From positions 1 through 64,000 of the forward strand of contig NZ_LKTM01000223.1 of NCBI RefSeq assembly GCF_001417955.2: DNA of 64,000 bases. The letters are read 5' to 3'. Position 1 is the stretch's first letter, and every line of letters starts with the position of its first letter. The notes below the pieces were generated by a model that saw nothing but the letters and a program-made list of their open reading frames with translations, did no database searches and was not told the DNA's origin. Of this stretch, positions 1 to 9,853 are shown piece after piece. The position numbers were made by a program, and so were the translations under genes. The stretch comes from Mycobacterium gordonae (lineage in GTDB: Bacteria > Actinomycetota > Actinomycetes > Mycobacteriales > Mycobacteriaceae).

Positions 1-640
1 CGTTCAACACGAACCCGCCGGTGCCACCGGCCCCACCGGTGCCCAGCAGCCAGCCGCCGGCTCCGCCGGCACCGCCCGTCCCGCCGCCGGAGCCGCCGGC
101 TCCGCCGGCTCCGCCGGAACCGATCAGCCCCGCCGCGCCGCCGGCCCCGCCGGCGAATCCGGCCGCTCCGGAACCGCCGGCGCCGCCATCACCGAGCAGC
201 CAGCCGCCGGCCCCGCCGCCGGCCCCGGTGCCGGGGGCGCCGTTGGCGCCGTTGCCGATCAACGGGCGCCCGGTCAACGCCTGCACGGGCCCATTGATCG
301 GCGCCAGCAGGCTCTCGCCCAGGGCGTGCAGATCCACCGATTGCAGTGCCGACAGATTCACGGCCTCTGCGCCGGCGTAGGCACCCGCACTTGCGCTCAA
401 CGTCTGCGCCAGCAGCTGCTCGAAGGCGGCCGCCTGCGCGTCGAGGGCCACAAAGCCCTGCGCGTAGTTGCCGAACAGCCGCGCGATCGCCGCCGACACC
501 TCGTCGGCGGCCGCCGCCGCGACCGTCGTGGTCGACGGCGCCCACGACGCCGTCGCCTTCCTGATCGCCTCCCCGATCCCGCTTACATCGGCCGACGCGG
601 CTGCCAGAGCTTCCGGGGCTGCGATCAGGAACGTCGACAT
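1..640 (-). CDS. PE_PGRS family protein, C-terminus cut by window edge
   Basis: The minus-strand frame from the ATG at 638-640 stays open to base 1, giving 213 codons without a stop. The N-terminus ([19 protein letters not shown]) is a typical PE domain of about 95 residues. A linker with the family motif [16 protein letters not shown] follows, then Gly-Ala-rich GGAGG repeats typical of the PGRS region. PE_PGRS proteins are mycobacterial surface or secreted proteins exported by ESX-5. The 98-base gap to the ATPase gene behind it would hold the promoter. I recall no PE_PGRS gene next to Rv0435c in M. tuberculosis, so it may be a lineage-specific insertion. The full length is unknown. Confidence 0.93.
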   Translation of the reverse strand, partial: MSTFLIAAPEALAAASADVSGIGEAIRKATASWAPSTTTVAAAAADEVSAAIARLFGNYAQGFVALDAQAAAFEQLLAQTLSASAGAYAGAEAVNLSALQSVDLHALGESLLAPINGPVQALTGRPLIGNGANGAPGTGAGGGAGGWLLGDGGAGGSGAAGFAGGAGGAAGLIGSGGAGGAGGSGGGTGGAGGAGGWLLGTGGAGGTGGFVLN

Positions 641-739
641 CAGCGGCTCCCATCATTGGGGCGAAGCGAACGGCTAAATATATGGCACGGGACCCCGAAA
701 GTGAATGGATCTGCAGCTGTTCGGCAGAGCGTTTCTTCG

Positions 740-2899
740 CTAGAGAACTTTGGCGAATTCGCGCAGTGACTGTATCTGCAAGGGATCCAGCGACGGGCGC
801 ACTTTTTCCCGGGCCGCGGCCAGGTCGGCCGCTGTGACGTCCGCGGCGTCGATGGAACGCCGCATCGCGGTCAGGGCGGCCTCGCGCAGCAGCGCCACAC
901 AGTCTGCGGCGCTGTATCCTTCGAGCCCGGCGGCCACCGCGTCCAGGTCGACGTCGGAGCTGAGCGGGATGGATTTGCCTGCGGTGCGCAGGATTTCGCG
1001 ACGGGCATCGGCGTCGGGCGGCTCGACGAATACCAGCCGTTCCAGCCGGCCGGGCCGCAGCAGAGCCGGGTCGATCAGATCCGGTCGGTTCGTGGCGCCC
1101 AGCACGACGACGTCACGCAGCGGGTCGATGCCGTCGAGTTCGGTCAGCAGCGCGGCCACCACACGGTCGGTGACACCCGAGTCGAAGCTCTGTCCGCGCC
1201 GGGGCGCCAGTGCGTCGATCTCGTCGAGGAATACCAGCGAAGGCGCCGAATCGCGGGCCCGCCGGAACAATTCGCGCACCGCCTTCTCCGACGATCCGAC
1301 CCATTTGTCCATCAGCTCAGAGCCTTTGACGGCGTGCACGCTCAGCTGTCCGGTGCTGGCCAGCGCACGGACCACGAAGGTCTTGCCGCAGCCCGGCGGG
1401 CCGTAGAGCAGCACCCCGCGCGGCGGGTCCACCCCGAGGCGGGAGAAGGTGTCCGGGTGCTGCAGCGGCCACAGCACCGCCTCGGTGAGCGCCTGCTTGG
1501 CCTCGACCATGTCGCCGACGTCGGCCAGGGTGACGCTGCCGACGACGACCTCTTCGCCGGCTGACCGCGACAGCGGCCTGATCACCGACAGCGCGCCGAT
1601 CAGGTCGTCCTGGCTGAGTTTGGGTGGCTGACCGTCGGTACTGGCCCGCGACGCCGCCCGCAGCGCGGCCTCGCGCATCAGCGCCGCCAGGTCCGCGACC
1701 ACGAATCCCGGTGTCCGGGCGGCGATCGCGTCGAGGTCGAGGTCGGTGGTGGGCACCTTCTTCAGCAGTGCCTCCAGCAGCGCCTTGCGGGTTCCGGCAT
1801 CGGGCAACGGCAACCCCAGCTCACGGTCGCACAGCTCCGGTGAGCGCAGCCGGGCATCGATCTGGTCCGGCCGCGCCGAGGTGGCGATCAACGCGACGCC
1901 GTTGGTGGCCACGGCCTTGCGCAGCTCGGTGAGGATGAGCGCGGCCACCGGTTCGGGTGTTTCCGGTAGCAGGGCGTCGACGTCGGTGATCAGCAGCACC
2001 CCACCGCCGTCGCAAGCCTTGGTGACCGCGGCCGAGACCGCGCGCAGCCGGTCCTCGGCGGCCAGCGCGCCGGTGGCCGGGCCGTCGAGCTGCACCAACC
2101 TGCGTCCGGCGCACACCGCCCGCACCAGGGTCACTTTGCCGACACCGGCCGGCCCCGACACCAGGACACCGAGATTGGTGCCCGCTCCCAGTGTCTTCAG
2201 CAGGTGCGGCTCGTCGAGGGCGAGCTTGAGCCACTCGGTGAGCTTGGCCGCCTGCGGCTGCGCACCTTTGAGCTCTTCGACCTGCATCTCCGGGGTGGAG
2301 ACGTCGACGGCCGGAATGACGTGCGAGGAGTCGGGCACCGCGGTGCCCCAGCTGACCAGCGTGTTCGGCTGGACGCTGACAGGTCCCTGAGGGTCCATGC
2401 CGGTGACCGTCAACAACTCGGATGTCCAGCTGATCCCTACCGACGAGGCCAGCGCGCGGGTGGCCGCCGACGTCGACGTGCCGGGTCCCAGGTCGCGCGG
2501 CAACAGCGACACCGCGTCCCCGACCGTCATCACCTTGCCGAGCAGTGCCTGGCGCAGCGTGGCCGACGACAGCGACTGGGTGGCCAGCGTCGAACCACTC
2601 AGCGTCACCGTGCGCGCCCCGTAGACGGTGACGGCGCTGACGATGACCTCGGTGCCCTCCCGCAGGCCGGCGTTGGACAACGTGACGTCGTCGAGCAGCA
2701 CGATGCCGATCGGGATGTCGCCGGCGGCCATGGCCGCCACCGCCGCGGTGGTGCGGGATCCGGTGAGCGACACCGCATCCCACTCGCGGATGCCCAGGGC
2801 GACGATGGTGCTCGGGTGCAGCCGCACGACGCCCCGGCGCGAGTCGACCGCGGACGTGTTCAGCCGGGCGGTGAGAGTGAGGTGATTGGGCCGGGTCAC
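740..2899 (-). CDS. Tandem AAA+ ATPase (VCP/Cdc48-like), Rv0435c homologue
   Basis: This 719-residue protein starts with GTG at 2897-2899, one base after the pssA stop. It has an N-terminal double-psi-barrel-like region (about 1-200) and two AAA modules. D1 has Walker A GPAGVGKV (249-256) but its Walker B reads LLITDVD, so the catalytic Glu position is Val. D2 has intact Walker A GPPGCGKT (500-507), Walker B VFLDE (556-560), pore-loop residues KWVG and a second region of homology with Arg residues. The layout matches Cdc48/p97 proteins that unfold substrates or extract them from complexes. D2 is probably the main hydrolysing ring and D1 mainly structural. It lies at the end of the psd-pssA operon; the link to phospholipid synthesis is unknown. 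Confidence 0.93.
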   Translation of the reverse strand: MTRPNHLTLTARLNTSAVDSRRGVVRLHPSTIVALGIREWDAVSLTGSRTTAAVAAMAAGDIPIGIVLLDDVTLSNAGLREGTEVIVSAVTVYGARTVTLSGSTLATQSLSSATLRQALLGKVMTVGDAVSLLPRDLGPGTSTSAATRALASSVGISWTSELLTVTGMDPQGPVSVQPNTLVSWGTAVPDSSHVIPAVDVSTPEMQVEELKGAQPQAAKLTEWLKLALDEPHLLKTLGAGTNLGVLVSGPAGVGKVTLVRAVCAGRRLVQLDGPATGALAAEDRLRAVSAAVTKACDGGGVLLITDVDALLPETPEPVAALILTELRKAVATNGVALIATSARPDQIDARLRSPELCDRELGLPLPDAGTRKALLEALLKKVPTTDLDLDAIAARTPGFVVADLAALMREAALRAASRASTDGQPPKLSQDDLIGALSVIRPLSRSAGEEVVVGSVTLADVGDMVEAKQALTEAVLWPLQHPDTFSRLGVDPPRGVLLYGPPGCGKTFVVRALASTGQLSVHAVKGSELMDKWVGSSEKAVRELFRRARDSAPSLVFLDEIDALAPRRGQSFDSGVTDRVVAALLTELDGIDPLRDVVVLGATNRPDLIDPALLRPGRLERLVFVEPPDADARREILRTAGKSIPLSSDVDLDAVAAGLEGYSAADCVALLREAALTAMRRSIDAADVTAADLAAAREKVRPSLDPLQIQSLREFAKVL

Positions 2900-2900
2900 G

Positions 2901-3755
2901 TCACCTGCCCGGTTTACGCAACCCGAGCCGCGCCATCGACCGTCGGTGCGGCTGGGCCCGCCGGGTCGCGCGCCGGGCGGCGCGTCGTTGCTTGTTGTCG
3001 TCCTCCCACGCTTCGGGGTGCTTGGCCAACCAGCGCTTGCTGCGCACCGCGAACGGGATGTGGCACACGTAGGAAATGATGATGACCCAGATCAGGATGT
3101 AGGGCGCCAGCACCGCGGCGGCGGCGGCGATCGCCAGCACCGCCAGTAGCGGGGCCGCCCAGTTCGGCGGCACGGCCAGGGTGTGGAACTTCTTCATCGG
3201 GATCGCGCTCACCATCAGCAGCGACGTCCCGGCGATCCAGAAGCCCAGGAACCAGATCGACGTCCACCAGCCTTCGCCGAACTGGAGCTTCAGGCCGATC
3301 GTCCCGATCATCGAGACGGCGCCTGCCGGCGCCGGCATGCCGACGAAGTACTCCTTGGCGTAGGGCGGCAGCGTCCCGTCGTCCTGCTGGGCGTTGTAGC
3401 GGGCCAGTCGCAGCACGACGCACACCGCGTAGAGCAACACGACGGCCCAGCCGACCGGCCATTTCGACAACAGGGTCACGTACACCACGAGGGCAGGGGT
3501 CACGCCGAAGTTCACCGAGTCGGCCAGCGAGTCGATCTCGGCCCCCATCCGCGACTGAGCGTCGAGGATCCGGGCCACCCGGCCGTCGAGGGCGTCGAGG
3601 ATGGCGGCCACCGCGATCAGCGCCATCGCGGGAATCGGTTTGTGGTCGAGCGCGAACTTGATCGAGGTGAGGCCGGCGCAGATGGAGAGCACGGTCATGG
3701 CGCTGGGCAGCAGGTGCAGCGCCTCGGTGCGCCGGACCCGCGGTTTGTTGATCAT
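2901..3755 (-). CDS. pssA: CDP-diacylglycerol--serine O-phosphatidyltransferase
   Basis: PssA makes phosphatidylserine from CDP-diacylglycerol and L-serine in the membrane. The ATG at 3753-3755 gives 284 residues and overlaps the psd stop by four bases (ATGA), so translation is probably coupled. An upstream extension of the frame is not needed. The CDP-alcohol phosphotransferase signature DG-x2-AR-x8-G-x3-D-x3-D is seen as DGRVAR followed by GAEIDSLAD. Several hydrophobic segments fit an integral membrane enzyme, and the C-terminus is very basic. Its product is the substrate of Psd, encoded just upstream. Confidence 0.97.
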   Translation of the reverse strand: MINKPRVRRTEALHLLPSAMTVLSICAGLTSIKFALDHKPIPAMALIAVAAILDALDGRVARILDAQSRMGAEIDSLADSVNFGVTPALVVYVTLLSKWPVGWAVVLLYAVCVVLRLARYNAQQDDGTLPPYAKEYFVGMPAPAGAVSMIGTIGLKLQFGEGWWTSIWFLGFWIAGTSLLMVSAIPMKKFHTLAVPPNWAAPLLAVLAIAAAAAVLAPYILIWVIIISYVCHIPFAVRSKRWLAKHPEAWEDDNKQRRAARRATRRAQPHRRSMARLGLRKPGR

Positions 3756-4459
3756 GAGAGCTCTGCCAGGACGGTCTCGCCGCCCAGGGTGCGCTGGCCG
3801 AGACTGACGATCGGCTGCGCGCCCGGCGGCAGGTAGGTGTCCAGGCGCGAGCCGAACCGGATCAGTCCGTAGGTCTCTCCGATCGCCAGCCGGTCGCCGA
3901 CATGTGCGTCGCACACGATGCGGCGCGCCACCAGTCCGGCGATCTGGACAACCACCAGGTCGTCTCCGTTGTCCATGCGGATGCGCACGCTGGTGCGCTC
4001 ATTGGCCTCGCTGGCCTCGGGCAGGTCGGCCGACAGGAAGCTGCCCGGACGGTGCTGCACGGCGATCACCTCACCACTCACCGGGGCCCGCTGCACGTGG
4101 ACGTCCAGGATCGACAGGAAAATGCTGATGCGCGGCATGGCCGTGTCACCCATGCTCAGCTCCGCGGGCGGGACGGCTGAGTCGATCACGCAGACCGTGC
4201 CGTCGGCGGGAGCGACCACGGCACCGGGCCGGGTGGGAGGCACCCGCTTCGGGTGCCGGAAGAAACCCGCGCAGGCGCCCGCCGCCAGCAGCCCGGTCCG
4301 GCGCACCCAGCGGTGCCGGTAGCCGACGGCGGCCAGGGCCAGGCCCGCACCGATGAACGGCCGCCCGCCCGGGTGGATCGGGGGAACGGTGTCCCGCACC
4401 AACTCGATCAGGTGCGCGGGACCTTCGGAAGAACCAGGGCGTCGTGCCACGCGGGTCAT
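3752..4459 (-). CDS. psd: Phosphatidylserine decarboxylase (short pyruvoyl type)
   Basis: Psd converts phosphatidylserine to phosphatidylethanolamine. The protein is 235 residues from the ATG at 4457-4459; a GTG at 4448-4450 (VARRPG) is an equally plausible start and fits the M. tuberculosis start better. The self-cleavage site that yields the pyruvoyl Ser is the Gly-Ser pair in [14 protein letters not shown] near the C-terminus. The core has VAPADG and the HVQRAP segment that is conserved in the family. A hydrophobic stretch near residue 35 suggests membrane attachment. It is the first gene of the psd-pssA-ATPase operon and is divergent from the MFS gene. Confidence 0.95.
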   Translation of the reverse strand: MTRVARRPGSSEGPAHLIELVRDTVPPIHPGGRPFIGAGLALAAVGYRHRWVRRTGLLAAGACAGFFRHPKRVPPTRPGAVVAPADGTVCVIDSAVPPAELSMGDTAMPRISIFLSILDVHVQRAPVSGEVIAVQHRPGSFLSADLPEASEANERTSVRIRMDNGDDLVVVQIAGLVARRIVCDAHVGDRLAIGETYGLIRFGSRLDTYLPPGAQPIVSLGQRTLGGETVLAELS

Positions 4460-4560
4460 CTTACGTATGGGCGCGGCGGCGGCGTGGTTCGTTGGGTCCC
4501 GGGCAGGGAAAGCTGAGAGCGAACCCGCCCGTTCGAGGAGTCCGACATCCGACCCAGTCC

Positions 4561-5721
4561 TTGCACGGCGCGGCGCTGCGCCGCGCAAAGATCGGCGTCA
4601 CCGCGACGTTCGTCGCTCATGCCGTGGTGTTTTCGTCCTGGGCTGCCCACATCCCGCAGGTCAAGGCGGGCCTCGGGTTGTCCGACGGGGCTTTGGGGTC
4701 GGCGCTGTTCGGTGCGCCGCTCGGCTCGGTCGCGGCGACGTTGTTCAGCCACTGGGCGCTGCCCCGCTGGGGCAGTCGCCGGCTGGCGCCCATCATGGTC
4801 GCGGGCTACTCGCTCGCCCCGATGACCGTCGGGCTGGCGACTTCCGGCGCATGGCTGTTTCTGGCCCTGATGCTGTGGGGCTGGTTCCAGGGTGCGCTGG
4901 ACGTCGCGATGAACACCCAGGCCGGCACCGTGGAGCGACAGGCCCGCGCCCCGATCATGGCCCGGTTTCACGGCATGTGGAGTCTGGGCGCGCTGGTGGG
5001 CGCGGTGATAGGGGCGGCCTGCGTCAGCGTCGGCGTCGGCCTCGAACCCCAGCTGGTGGTGCTGGGGGCCCTGGTGCTGGTGCTGGTCGGCCCGCTGACC
5101 CTGCGCTTCATCGACGACGAGACCGTCGACGCCGAGGCAGGCGAGCGGGTGCGCGTCTGGACACCGGCGGTGGCGATCCTGGCCGCGGTGGCATTCGCGT
5201 CGTTCCTGTGCGAAGGCGCCGCCACCGACTGGTCGGCGAATTTCGTGCACGACGTCGTCGGAGCCGGGGCCGGGGTGTCCGCTTTGAGCTACGCGGCGTA
5301 CACCCTGGCGATGGTGGTGATCCGGTTCGGCGCGCTGCGCCTGCACGCCCGGGTCTCGGCTCGTCGGCTGCTGCCGGGGCTGGCACTGGTCGCTGTCGTC
5401 GGTATCAGCGTCACGCTGGTCGCCGCCGATCCGGTTGCCAGCGTGGTCGGTTTCGCCTGCGTGGGAGCGGGGGTGGCGCTGCTGGTGCCCACGGCGTTCA
5501 GCGCCGCCTACGCGGCCGGCAACGGCGGTTCGGCGATCGCCCTGGTCGCCGCGGCCGGTTGGGTGGGCTATCTGCTCGGGCCGCCGCTGATCGGCCATCT
5601 CGCCGGATGGGTCGGACTGTCGGGAGCGCTGGTCACCATTCCGGTGGTGCTCTCGGTCGCGGCGCTCGCGGTCGCGGCCACCTCAGCTTTCGACGCGGCC
5701 GACGATTTTCATCGCGATTAG
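4561..5721 (+). CDS. MFS transporter (YbjJ-like)
   Basis: The protein is about 386 residues with roughly 12 hydrophobic segments, beginning with a first helix after [10 protein letters not shown] and continuing [19 protein letters not shown], the usual start of YbjJ-like major facilitator proteins. The frame is open from a GTG at 4444, but that extension is Arg/Gly-rich, overlaps the psd start and looks non-coding. I therefore prefer TTG at 4561; this start is uncertain. The substrate is unknown. The gene ends four bases into the convergent moeA2 stop region. From memory M. tuberculosis has no transporter here, so this is a gain in this lineage or a loss in the other. Confidence 0.85.
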   Translation: MHGAALRRAKIGVTATFVAHAVVFSSWAAHIPQVKAGLGLSDGALGSALFGAPLGSVAATLFSHWALPRWGSRRLAPIMVAGYSLAPMTVGLATSGAWLFLALMLWGWFQGALDVAMNTQAGTVERQARAPIMARFHGMWSLGALVGAVIGAACVSVGVGLEPQLVVLGALVLVLVGPLTLRFIDDETVDAEAGERVRVWTPAVAILAAVAFASFLCEGAATDWSANFVHDVVGAGAGVSALSYAAYTLAMVVIRFGALRLHARVSARRLLPGLALVAVVGISVTLVAADPVASVVGFACVGAGVALLVPTAFSAAYAAGNGGSAIALVAAAGWVGYLLGPPLIGHLAGWVGLSGALVTIPVVLSVAALAVAATSAFDAADDFHRD

Positions 5722-6923
5722 CTCAGGTCCCATACCTGCAGCTCGGTACCCGCCGGCACCTCGACCACGTCCTCGGGGATGTCCAGCAGTGCGTTAGCCG
5801 ACGCCAGCCAGCGCAGATGGTGCGAAGCGGGTGGCCCGTAACTGGTGACCCGGCCCGCCGCGGGATCGAGGATGGCGCGCCGGAACTGCCGCTTGCCGCG
5901 GGGTGAGGTCACCGCCTCGGTCAGCACCGCGGCCCGCTTCGGCCGCTGCGGGCCGGGCAGGCCCATGGCTGCGCGCAACGCGGGCCGGATGAACACCTCG
6001 AAGGAGACCAGCGCGCTGACCGGGTTGCCGGGCAACGTGATGATGGGCGTTCCGGCCACGAACCCGGCACCCTGCGGCATGCCCGGCTGCATCGCGACCT
6101 TGACGAACTGCACGCCCTGATCCCCCTCGCGGCCGAAGGCGTCTTTGACCACCTCGTAGGCGCCGGCGCTGACCCCGCCGCTGGTGATGATCAGGTCCGC
6201 GTCGGGCGCGTAGCGGTCCAGGACCGCGGTGAACTGCGCGACGTCGTCGCCGGCGGTCGCGGTGGCGAGCACTTCGGCACCGGCCTCGCGGACGGCGGCC
6301 GCGAGCATCACCGAGTTGGACTCGTAGATCTGCCCGGGTTGCAGCGGCGTGCCCGGCGCCACCAGCTCGGAGCCGGTCGACATCAGCAGCACCCGCTGCC
6401 GGGGTACCACCGGCAACGCCGCCAGCCCCAGCGCGGCGAGCAGGCCGAGCGCGGCCGGTGTCACCACCTCGCCCGCACGCAGCACGGTGGTGCCCGCGTT
6501 CACGTCCTCGCCCGCTCGGCGGATGTGTTTGCCCGCGTCGGAATGCTGCCGGATCTGCACCGACCGCACGCCGCCGTCGGTGGCCTCCACCGGCACGATG
6601 GCCGTGGCCCCGGCCGGCAGCGGCGCCCCGGTCATGATCCGGTGGGCGGTACCGGGTTGCAGGGCCAGTTCGTCGGTGCGGCCGGCGGGAATGTCCTCGG
6701 CGACCGGCAGCACGACGGGCCGCTCGGGCGTCGCGCCCGCGGTGTCCTCGGCCCGCACCGCGTAACCGTCCATCGCGGAGTTGTCGAAGACCGGCAGGGA
6801 CAGGGGCGCGACGATGTCGTCGGCCAGGACCAGGCCCAGAGCGTCGGCCAGCGGGACCGTGGCCGCGGGGCGGGACGTGATCATGTCCGCGATCACGCGC
6901 TGGTGTTCGGTGACGGAACGCAT
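5718..6923 (-). CDS. moeA2: Molybdopterin molybdenumtransferase MoeA2
   Basis: MoeA inserts molybdate into adenylylated molybdopterin in the last step of molybdenum cofactor synthesis. The 401-residue protein has the expected order: N-terminal domain with DNSAMDGYA, domain with MTGAPLPAGA, the MogA-like domain with STGSEL and TSGGVSAGAYEVVK, and the LPGNPVSALVSFE segment before the C-terminal barrel. In GGVSAGAYEVVK the position usually Asp in MoeA/Cnx1E is Glu by my alignment. The ATG at 6921-6923 is one base from the stop of the SDR gene upstream, so the two are probably co-transcribed. It converges with the MFS gene. Confidence 0.95.
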   Translation of the reverse strand: MRSVTEHQRVIADMITSRPAATVPLADALGLVLADDIVAPLSLPVFDNSAMDGYAVRAEDTAGATPERPVVLPVAEDIPAGRTDELALQPGTAHRIMTGAPLPAGATAIVPVEATDGGVRSVQIRQHSDAGKHIRRAGEDVNAGTTVLRAGEVVTPAALGLLAALGLAALPVVPRQRVLLMSTGSELVAPGTPLQPGQIYESNSVMLAAAVREAGAEVLATATAGDDVAQFTAVLDRYAPDADLIITSGGVSAGAYEVVKDAFGREGDQGVQFVKVAMQPGMPQGAGFVAGTPIITLPGNPVSALVSFEVFIRPALRAAMGLPGPQRPKRAAVLTEAVTSPRGKRQFRRAILDPAAGRVTSYGPPASHHLRWLASANALLDIPEDVVEVPAGTELQVWDLS

Positions 6924-6924
6924 G

Positions 6925-7851
6925 TCAGACCGGGAACTTCACGCCGGTGAGTTCCTCGGAGACACTCCACAGCCGGCGTTGCAGGTCCGCGTCGTGCGAC
7001 TGCGCGCTGGACTGCACCAGCCTGGGGTGGCCACGTTGCTCACCCAGGCCGTCCGGCCCGTAGTACTGTCCGCCCTGCGCGGACGGGTCGGTGGCCGCCC
7101 GCAGCGTGGGCAGCGCACCGGCCTCCGCGCTCTGGAACAGCAGCGGCGCCAGGGCGTTGAGCGGCCGCAGGATGCGCGGGACATTGCGGGCCAGTTCGGT
7201 GGCCGAACCGCCGGGATGTGCGGCGACGGCGATGGTGGGTGCGGCCGCGGTAGAGAGCCGGCGCTGCAACTCATAGGTGAACAGCAGGTTGGCCAGCTTC
7301 GACTGTCCGTAGGCGCCGATGCGGCTGTAGCTGCGTTCCCACTGCAAGTCGTCGAAGTGAATCGCGGCGCGCATGCGGTGGCCGAGGCTGCTGACCGTCA
7401 CCACCCGGGAGCCGTCCAATTGCAGCATGTGGTCCAGCAACAGCCCGGTGAACGCGAAGTGGCCGAGATGGTTTGTGCCGAACTGCAATTCGAAGCCGTC
7501 GGCGGTCAGCTCCTTCGGTGTCCACATCACGCCCGCGTTGTTGATCAGCAGGTCGATGCGGGGGTGGGTGCTGCGCAGTTCGTCGGCGGCCCGACGCACC
7601 GAGGCCAGCGAACTGAGGTCGAGCTGGGTCAGCGTGATGTCCGCGTCCGCTTTGGCGGCGACGATTCGGGACAACGCCGCATTGCCCTTCTCCTGGTTGC
7701 GCACCGCCAGCACAACGCGGGCGCCGTGGCAGGCCAGCGCGGCGGCGGTGTGGTAGCCGAGCCCGGTGTTGGCGCCCGTGACGACGACGGTGCGGCCGCT
7801 CTGGTCGGGGATGTCGGCTGTCGTCCACTTCCTGGTGCCACTGGAGGTCAT
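6925..7851 (-). CDS. Short-chain dehydrogenase/reductase, Rv0439c homologue
   Basis: The protein is 308 residues from the ATG at 7849-7851. A longer open frame exists upstream but runs into the divergent VOC gene. It has the classical SDR cofactor motif TGANTGLG, the NNAGV motif and the catalytic YGQSK (Y-x3-K), and resembles the retinol-dehydrogenase-like or protochlorophyllide-reductase-like group. The substrate cannot be read from sequence. It sits directly before moeA2 with one base between them. Confidence 0.93.
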   Translation of the reverse strand: MTSSGTRKWTTADIPDQSGRTVVVTGANTGLGYHTAAALACHGARVVLAVRNQEKGNAALSRIVAAKADADITLTQLDLSSLASVRRAADELRSTHPRIDLLINNAGVMWTPKELTADGFELQFGTNHLGHFAFTGLLLDHMLQLDGSRVVTVSSLGHRMRAAIHFDDLQWERSYSRIGAYGQSKLANLLFTYELQRRLSTAAAPTIAVAAHPGGSATELARNVPRILRPLNALAPLLFQSAEAGALPTLRAATDPSAQGGQYYGPDGLGEQRGHPRLVQSSAQSHDADLQRRLWSVSEELTGVKFPV

Positions 7852-7917
7852 GGGGCACAACTTACTCAACCCGACAGACCGGCTGCCCGTTGGCGAAAGC
7901 CGGGTAACGTCGAGAAC

Positions 7918-8394
7918 GTGATTACCGGTCTGGCGCACGCCGGGGTGTGCGTACCCGACTGTGAGGCTGCCGTCGCGTTCTATCGCGACGTGTTAGGCCT
8001 GCGTGTGCTCTCGCCGCCGTACATCATGTCCGGTAATGCCATTCGCGACGACATGGGCGAACTGGTGTCCGATCCCGCTATGAAGGCCGCCGTCGTCGGC
8101 CTGCCCGGTGACGGCGATCGAGTGCTGGAGGTGATCGAGTACATCAATGTCGAGGGTGCCGCGACAGACCGTGCTCTGACCGATCACGGCTTGTCGCATG
8201 TCGGGCTGATTTGCGACGACCTCGACGCGACCCGCGCCGAGCTGGAAAGCGAAGGGGTGCGGTTCCTGGTCAGTGGGATCGCCGATGTCGCGCGGGTCCG
8301 CACCACCTGGTTCGCCGACCCGTGGGGCGTGGTGTTCATCCTGGTGGAGAAGAGCCGGCCCGGGCGCCCCTATTTCGCGCAGTTCGGGGCGTGA
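7918..8394 (+). CDS. VOC/glyoxalase-fold protein
   Basis: This 158-residue protein starts with GTG at 7918 (VITGLAHAGVCVPDCEAAV). The start puts the first strand of the vicinal-oxygen-chelate fold right at the N-terminus. The pattern FYRDVLGL, LSHVGLICDDLDATRAEL and WFADPWGVVFILVE is that of two beta-alpha-beta-beta-beta modules in glyoxalase/dioxygenase-like proteins. The stop overlaps the ATG of the flavin monooxygenase by one base (TGATG), so the two are coupled and may act on one substrate. I recall no equivalent at this place in M. tuberculosis. Confidence 0.9.
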   Translation: MITGLAHAGVCVPDCEAAVAFYRDVLGLRVLSPPYIMSGNAIRDDMGELVSDPAMKAAVVGLPGDGDRVLEVIEYINVEGAATDRALTDHGLSHVGLICDDLDATRAELESEGVRFLVSGIADVARVRTTWFADPWGVVFILVEKSRPGRPYFAQFGA

Positions 8395-9833
8395 TGTCCC
8401 CGAAAATCAAGGTGGGCGTCATCGGCGCGGGCGCCGGCGGCATCGCCATGGGGATTCAACTCGCCGCCGGCGGCTATGACTTCACGATCTTCGACCGCGC
8501 GGACGGGTTCGGGGGAACCTGGCGGCACAACACCTTCCCCGGCGCGGCCTGCGATGTGCCGTCGCACCTCTACTCCTACTCGTTCGCACTCAACCCCCGC
8601 TGGAGCAAGACGTACGCGAACCAGCCCGAGATCCTGGCCTACCTGGAGAAGGTCGCCGCAGACCATGGGCTGGGCGCACACCTGCGGCCGAACACCGCGA
8701 TCACGACCCTGCGATGGTCGGATCAGTCGAGGCGCTGGACCCTGACGGACCAGGACGGCCGCCAACACGATTTCGACGTCGTGGTGAGCGCGGTCGGGAT
8801 GCTCGACGTGCCCAACGTGCCGGACATCCCCGGTGCGCAGCGATTCCTCGGTAGGCAGTTCCACTCGGCCCGTTGGGACCACAGCAGGTCGACTGCCGGG
8901 GAACGGGTCGCGTCCATCGGCACTGGCGCCAGCGCCGTTCAGTACGTCCCGGCGATCGCGCGAGACACCGCGCAGCTCACCGTCTTCCAGCGCACCCCGA
9001 TCTGGATCGCACCCCGATTCGACTTCCCGTTCACCGCCGAGCAGCACGAGGAGTTCGAACGCCATCCCGAGATCGCGCAGAAGCTGCGCGACGAGGCGTT
9101 CGCCGCCTACGAGTCGGCCACTTTCGACACCGACGACAGACAGACCCGGGAGGCGACCGAACTGGCGCGCAGCTATCTGCACCGCAAGGTCGCCGACCCC
9201 GAATTGCGGGCCAAGCTGACGCCGGATTACCCGGCCGGCTGCAAGCGGCCGTTGATGTCGCGGGAGTGGTACCCGACCTTCGCTCTGCCGCATGTCCGTC
9301 TGGAGACCACCGCCATCGCGGAGCTGACCGAGCGGGGGGTCCGCACCGTCGACGGGGTCGAGCACCGCGTCGACACCGTCATCTACGGCACCGGGTTCAA
9401 GGCCGCCGACTACCTGGACAGCATCGACGTATACGGGAGCGGCGGCCGGCACCTGCGCGACGACTGGCGTGGCGGTGCCGAGGCCTACCTCGGCACCCTG
9501 GTGAGCGGCTATCCCAACTTCTTCACCCTCTACGGCCCCAACACCAACGGGGTCAACTCGATCATCTACATCCATGAGGTCCAGACCACCTTCGTCCGCC
9601 ACATCCTCGACGTGGTGGGCCGCCAGGGTGCGCGCACGATCGAGGTGACGATGGACGCACAGCACCGCTACAACGACGAGATCCAGGCCGCGATGGTGGG
9701 CAAGGTCTGGTTGGCCTGCTCCAACTATTTCCGTCATCCCAGCGGCAAGGTAGTGACCCAGCTGCCCTTCAGCGGCCGGACGTTCTTCGAACGGACCCGT
9801 GCGATGGTCGCCGAGGACTACGTGCTGAGTTGA
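8394..9833 (+). CDS. Flavin-containing (Baeyer-Villiger type) monooxygenase
   Basis: The 479-residue protein has a FAD Rossmann motif near the start (GAGAGGIAMG), the FGGTWRHNTFPGAACD segment, and the Baeyer-Villiger fingerprint F-x-G-x3-H-x3-W as FLGRQFHSARWD around residue 155. A second, NADPH-binding motif reads IGTGASAVQ. Such enzymes insert oxygen into ketones with FAD and NADPH. The real start is the ATG overlapping the VOC stop; the longer reading is a shadow of the VOC gene. Context (VOC protein before, cupin after on the other strand) suggests a small catabolic unit with unknown substrate. Confidence 0.92.
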   Translation: MSPKIKVGVIGAGAGGIAMGIQLAAGGYDFTIFDRADGFGGTWRHNTFPGAACDVPSHLYSYSFALNPRWSKTYANQPEILAYLEKVAADHGLGAHLRPNTAITTLRWSDQSRRWTLTDQDGRQHDFDVVVSAVGMLDVPNVPDIPGAQRFLGRQFHSARWDHSRSTAGERVASIGTGASAVQYVPAIARDTAQLTVFQRTPIWIAPRFDFPFTAEQHEEFERHPEIAQKLRDEAFAAYESATFDTDDRQTREATELARSYLHRKVADPELRAKLTPDYPAGCKRPLMSREWYPTFALPHVRLETTAIAELTERGVRTVDGVEHRVDTVIYGTGFKAADYLDSIDVYGSGGRHLRDDWRGGAEAYLGTLVSGYPNFFTLYGPNTNGVNSIIYIHEVQTTFVRHILDVVGRQGARTIEVTMDAQHRYNDEIQAAMVGKVWLACSNYFRHPSGKVVTQLPFSGRTFFERTRAMVAEDYVLS

Positions 9834-9853
9834 CGCTCGCGGGGGTCCGGGGG

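Noticed and set aside
21..380. Pro/Ala-rich reading frame on the plus strand
   Set aside because: It is the antisense shadow of the PGRS Gly/Ala repeats; the minus-strand PE domain shows the true coding strand.
4444..4560. N-terminal extension of the MFS gene to GTG 4444
   Set aside because: Arg/Gly-rich, no membrane helix, overlaps the psd start; family members begin near the TTG at 4561.
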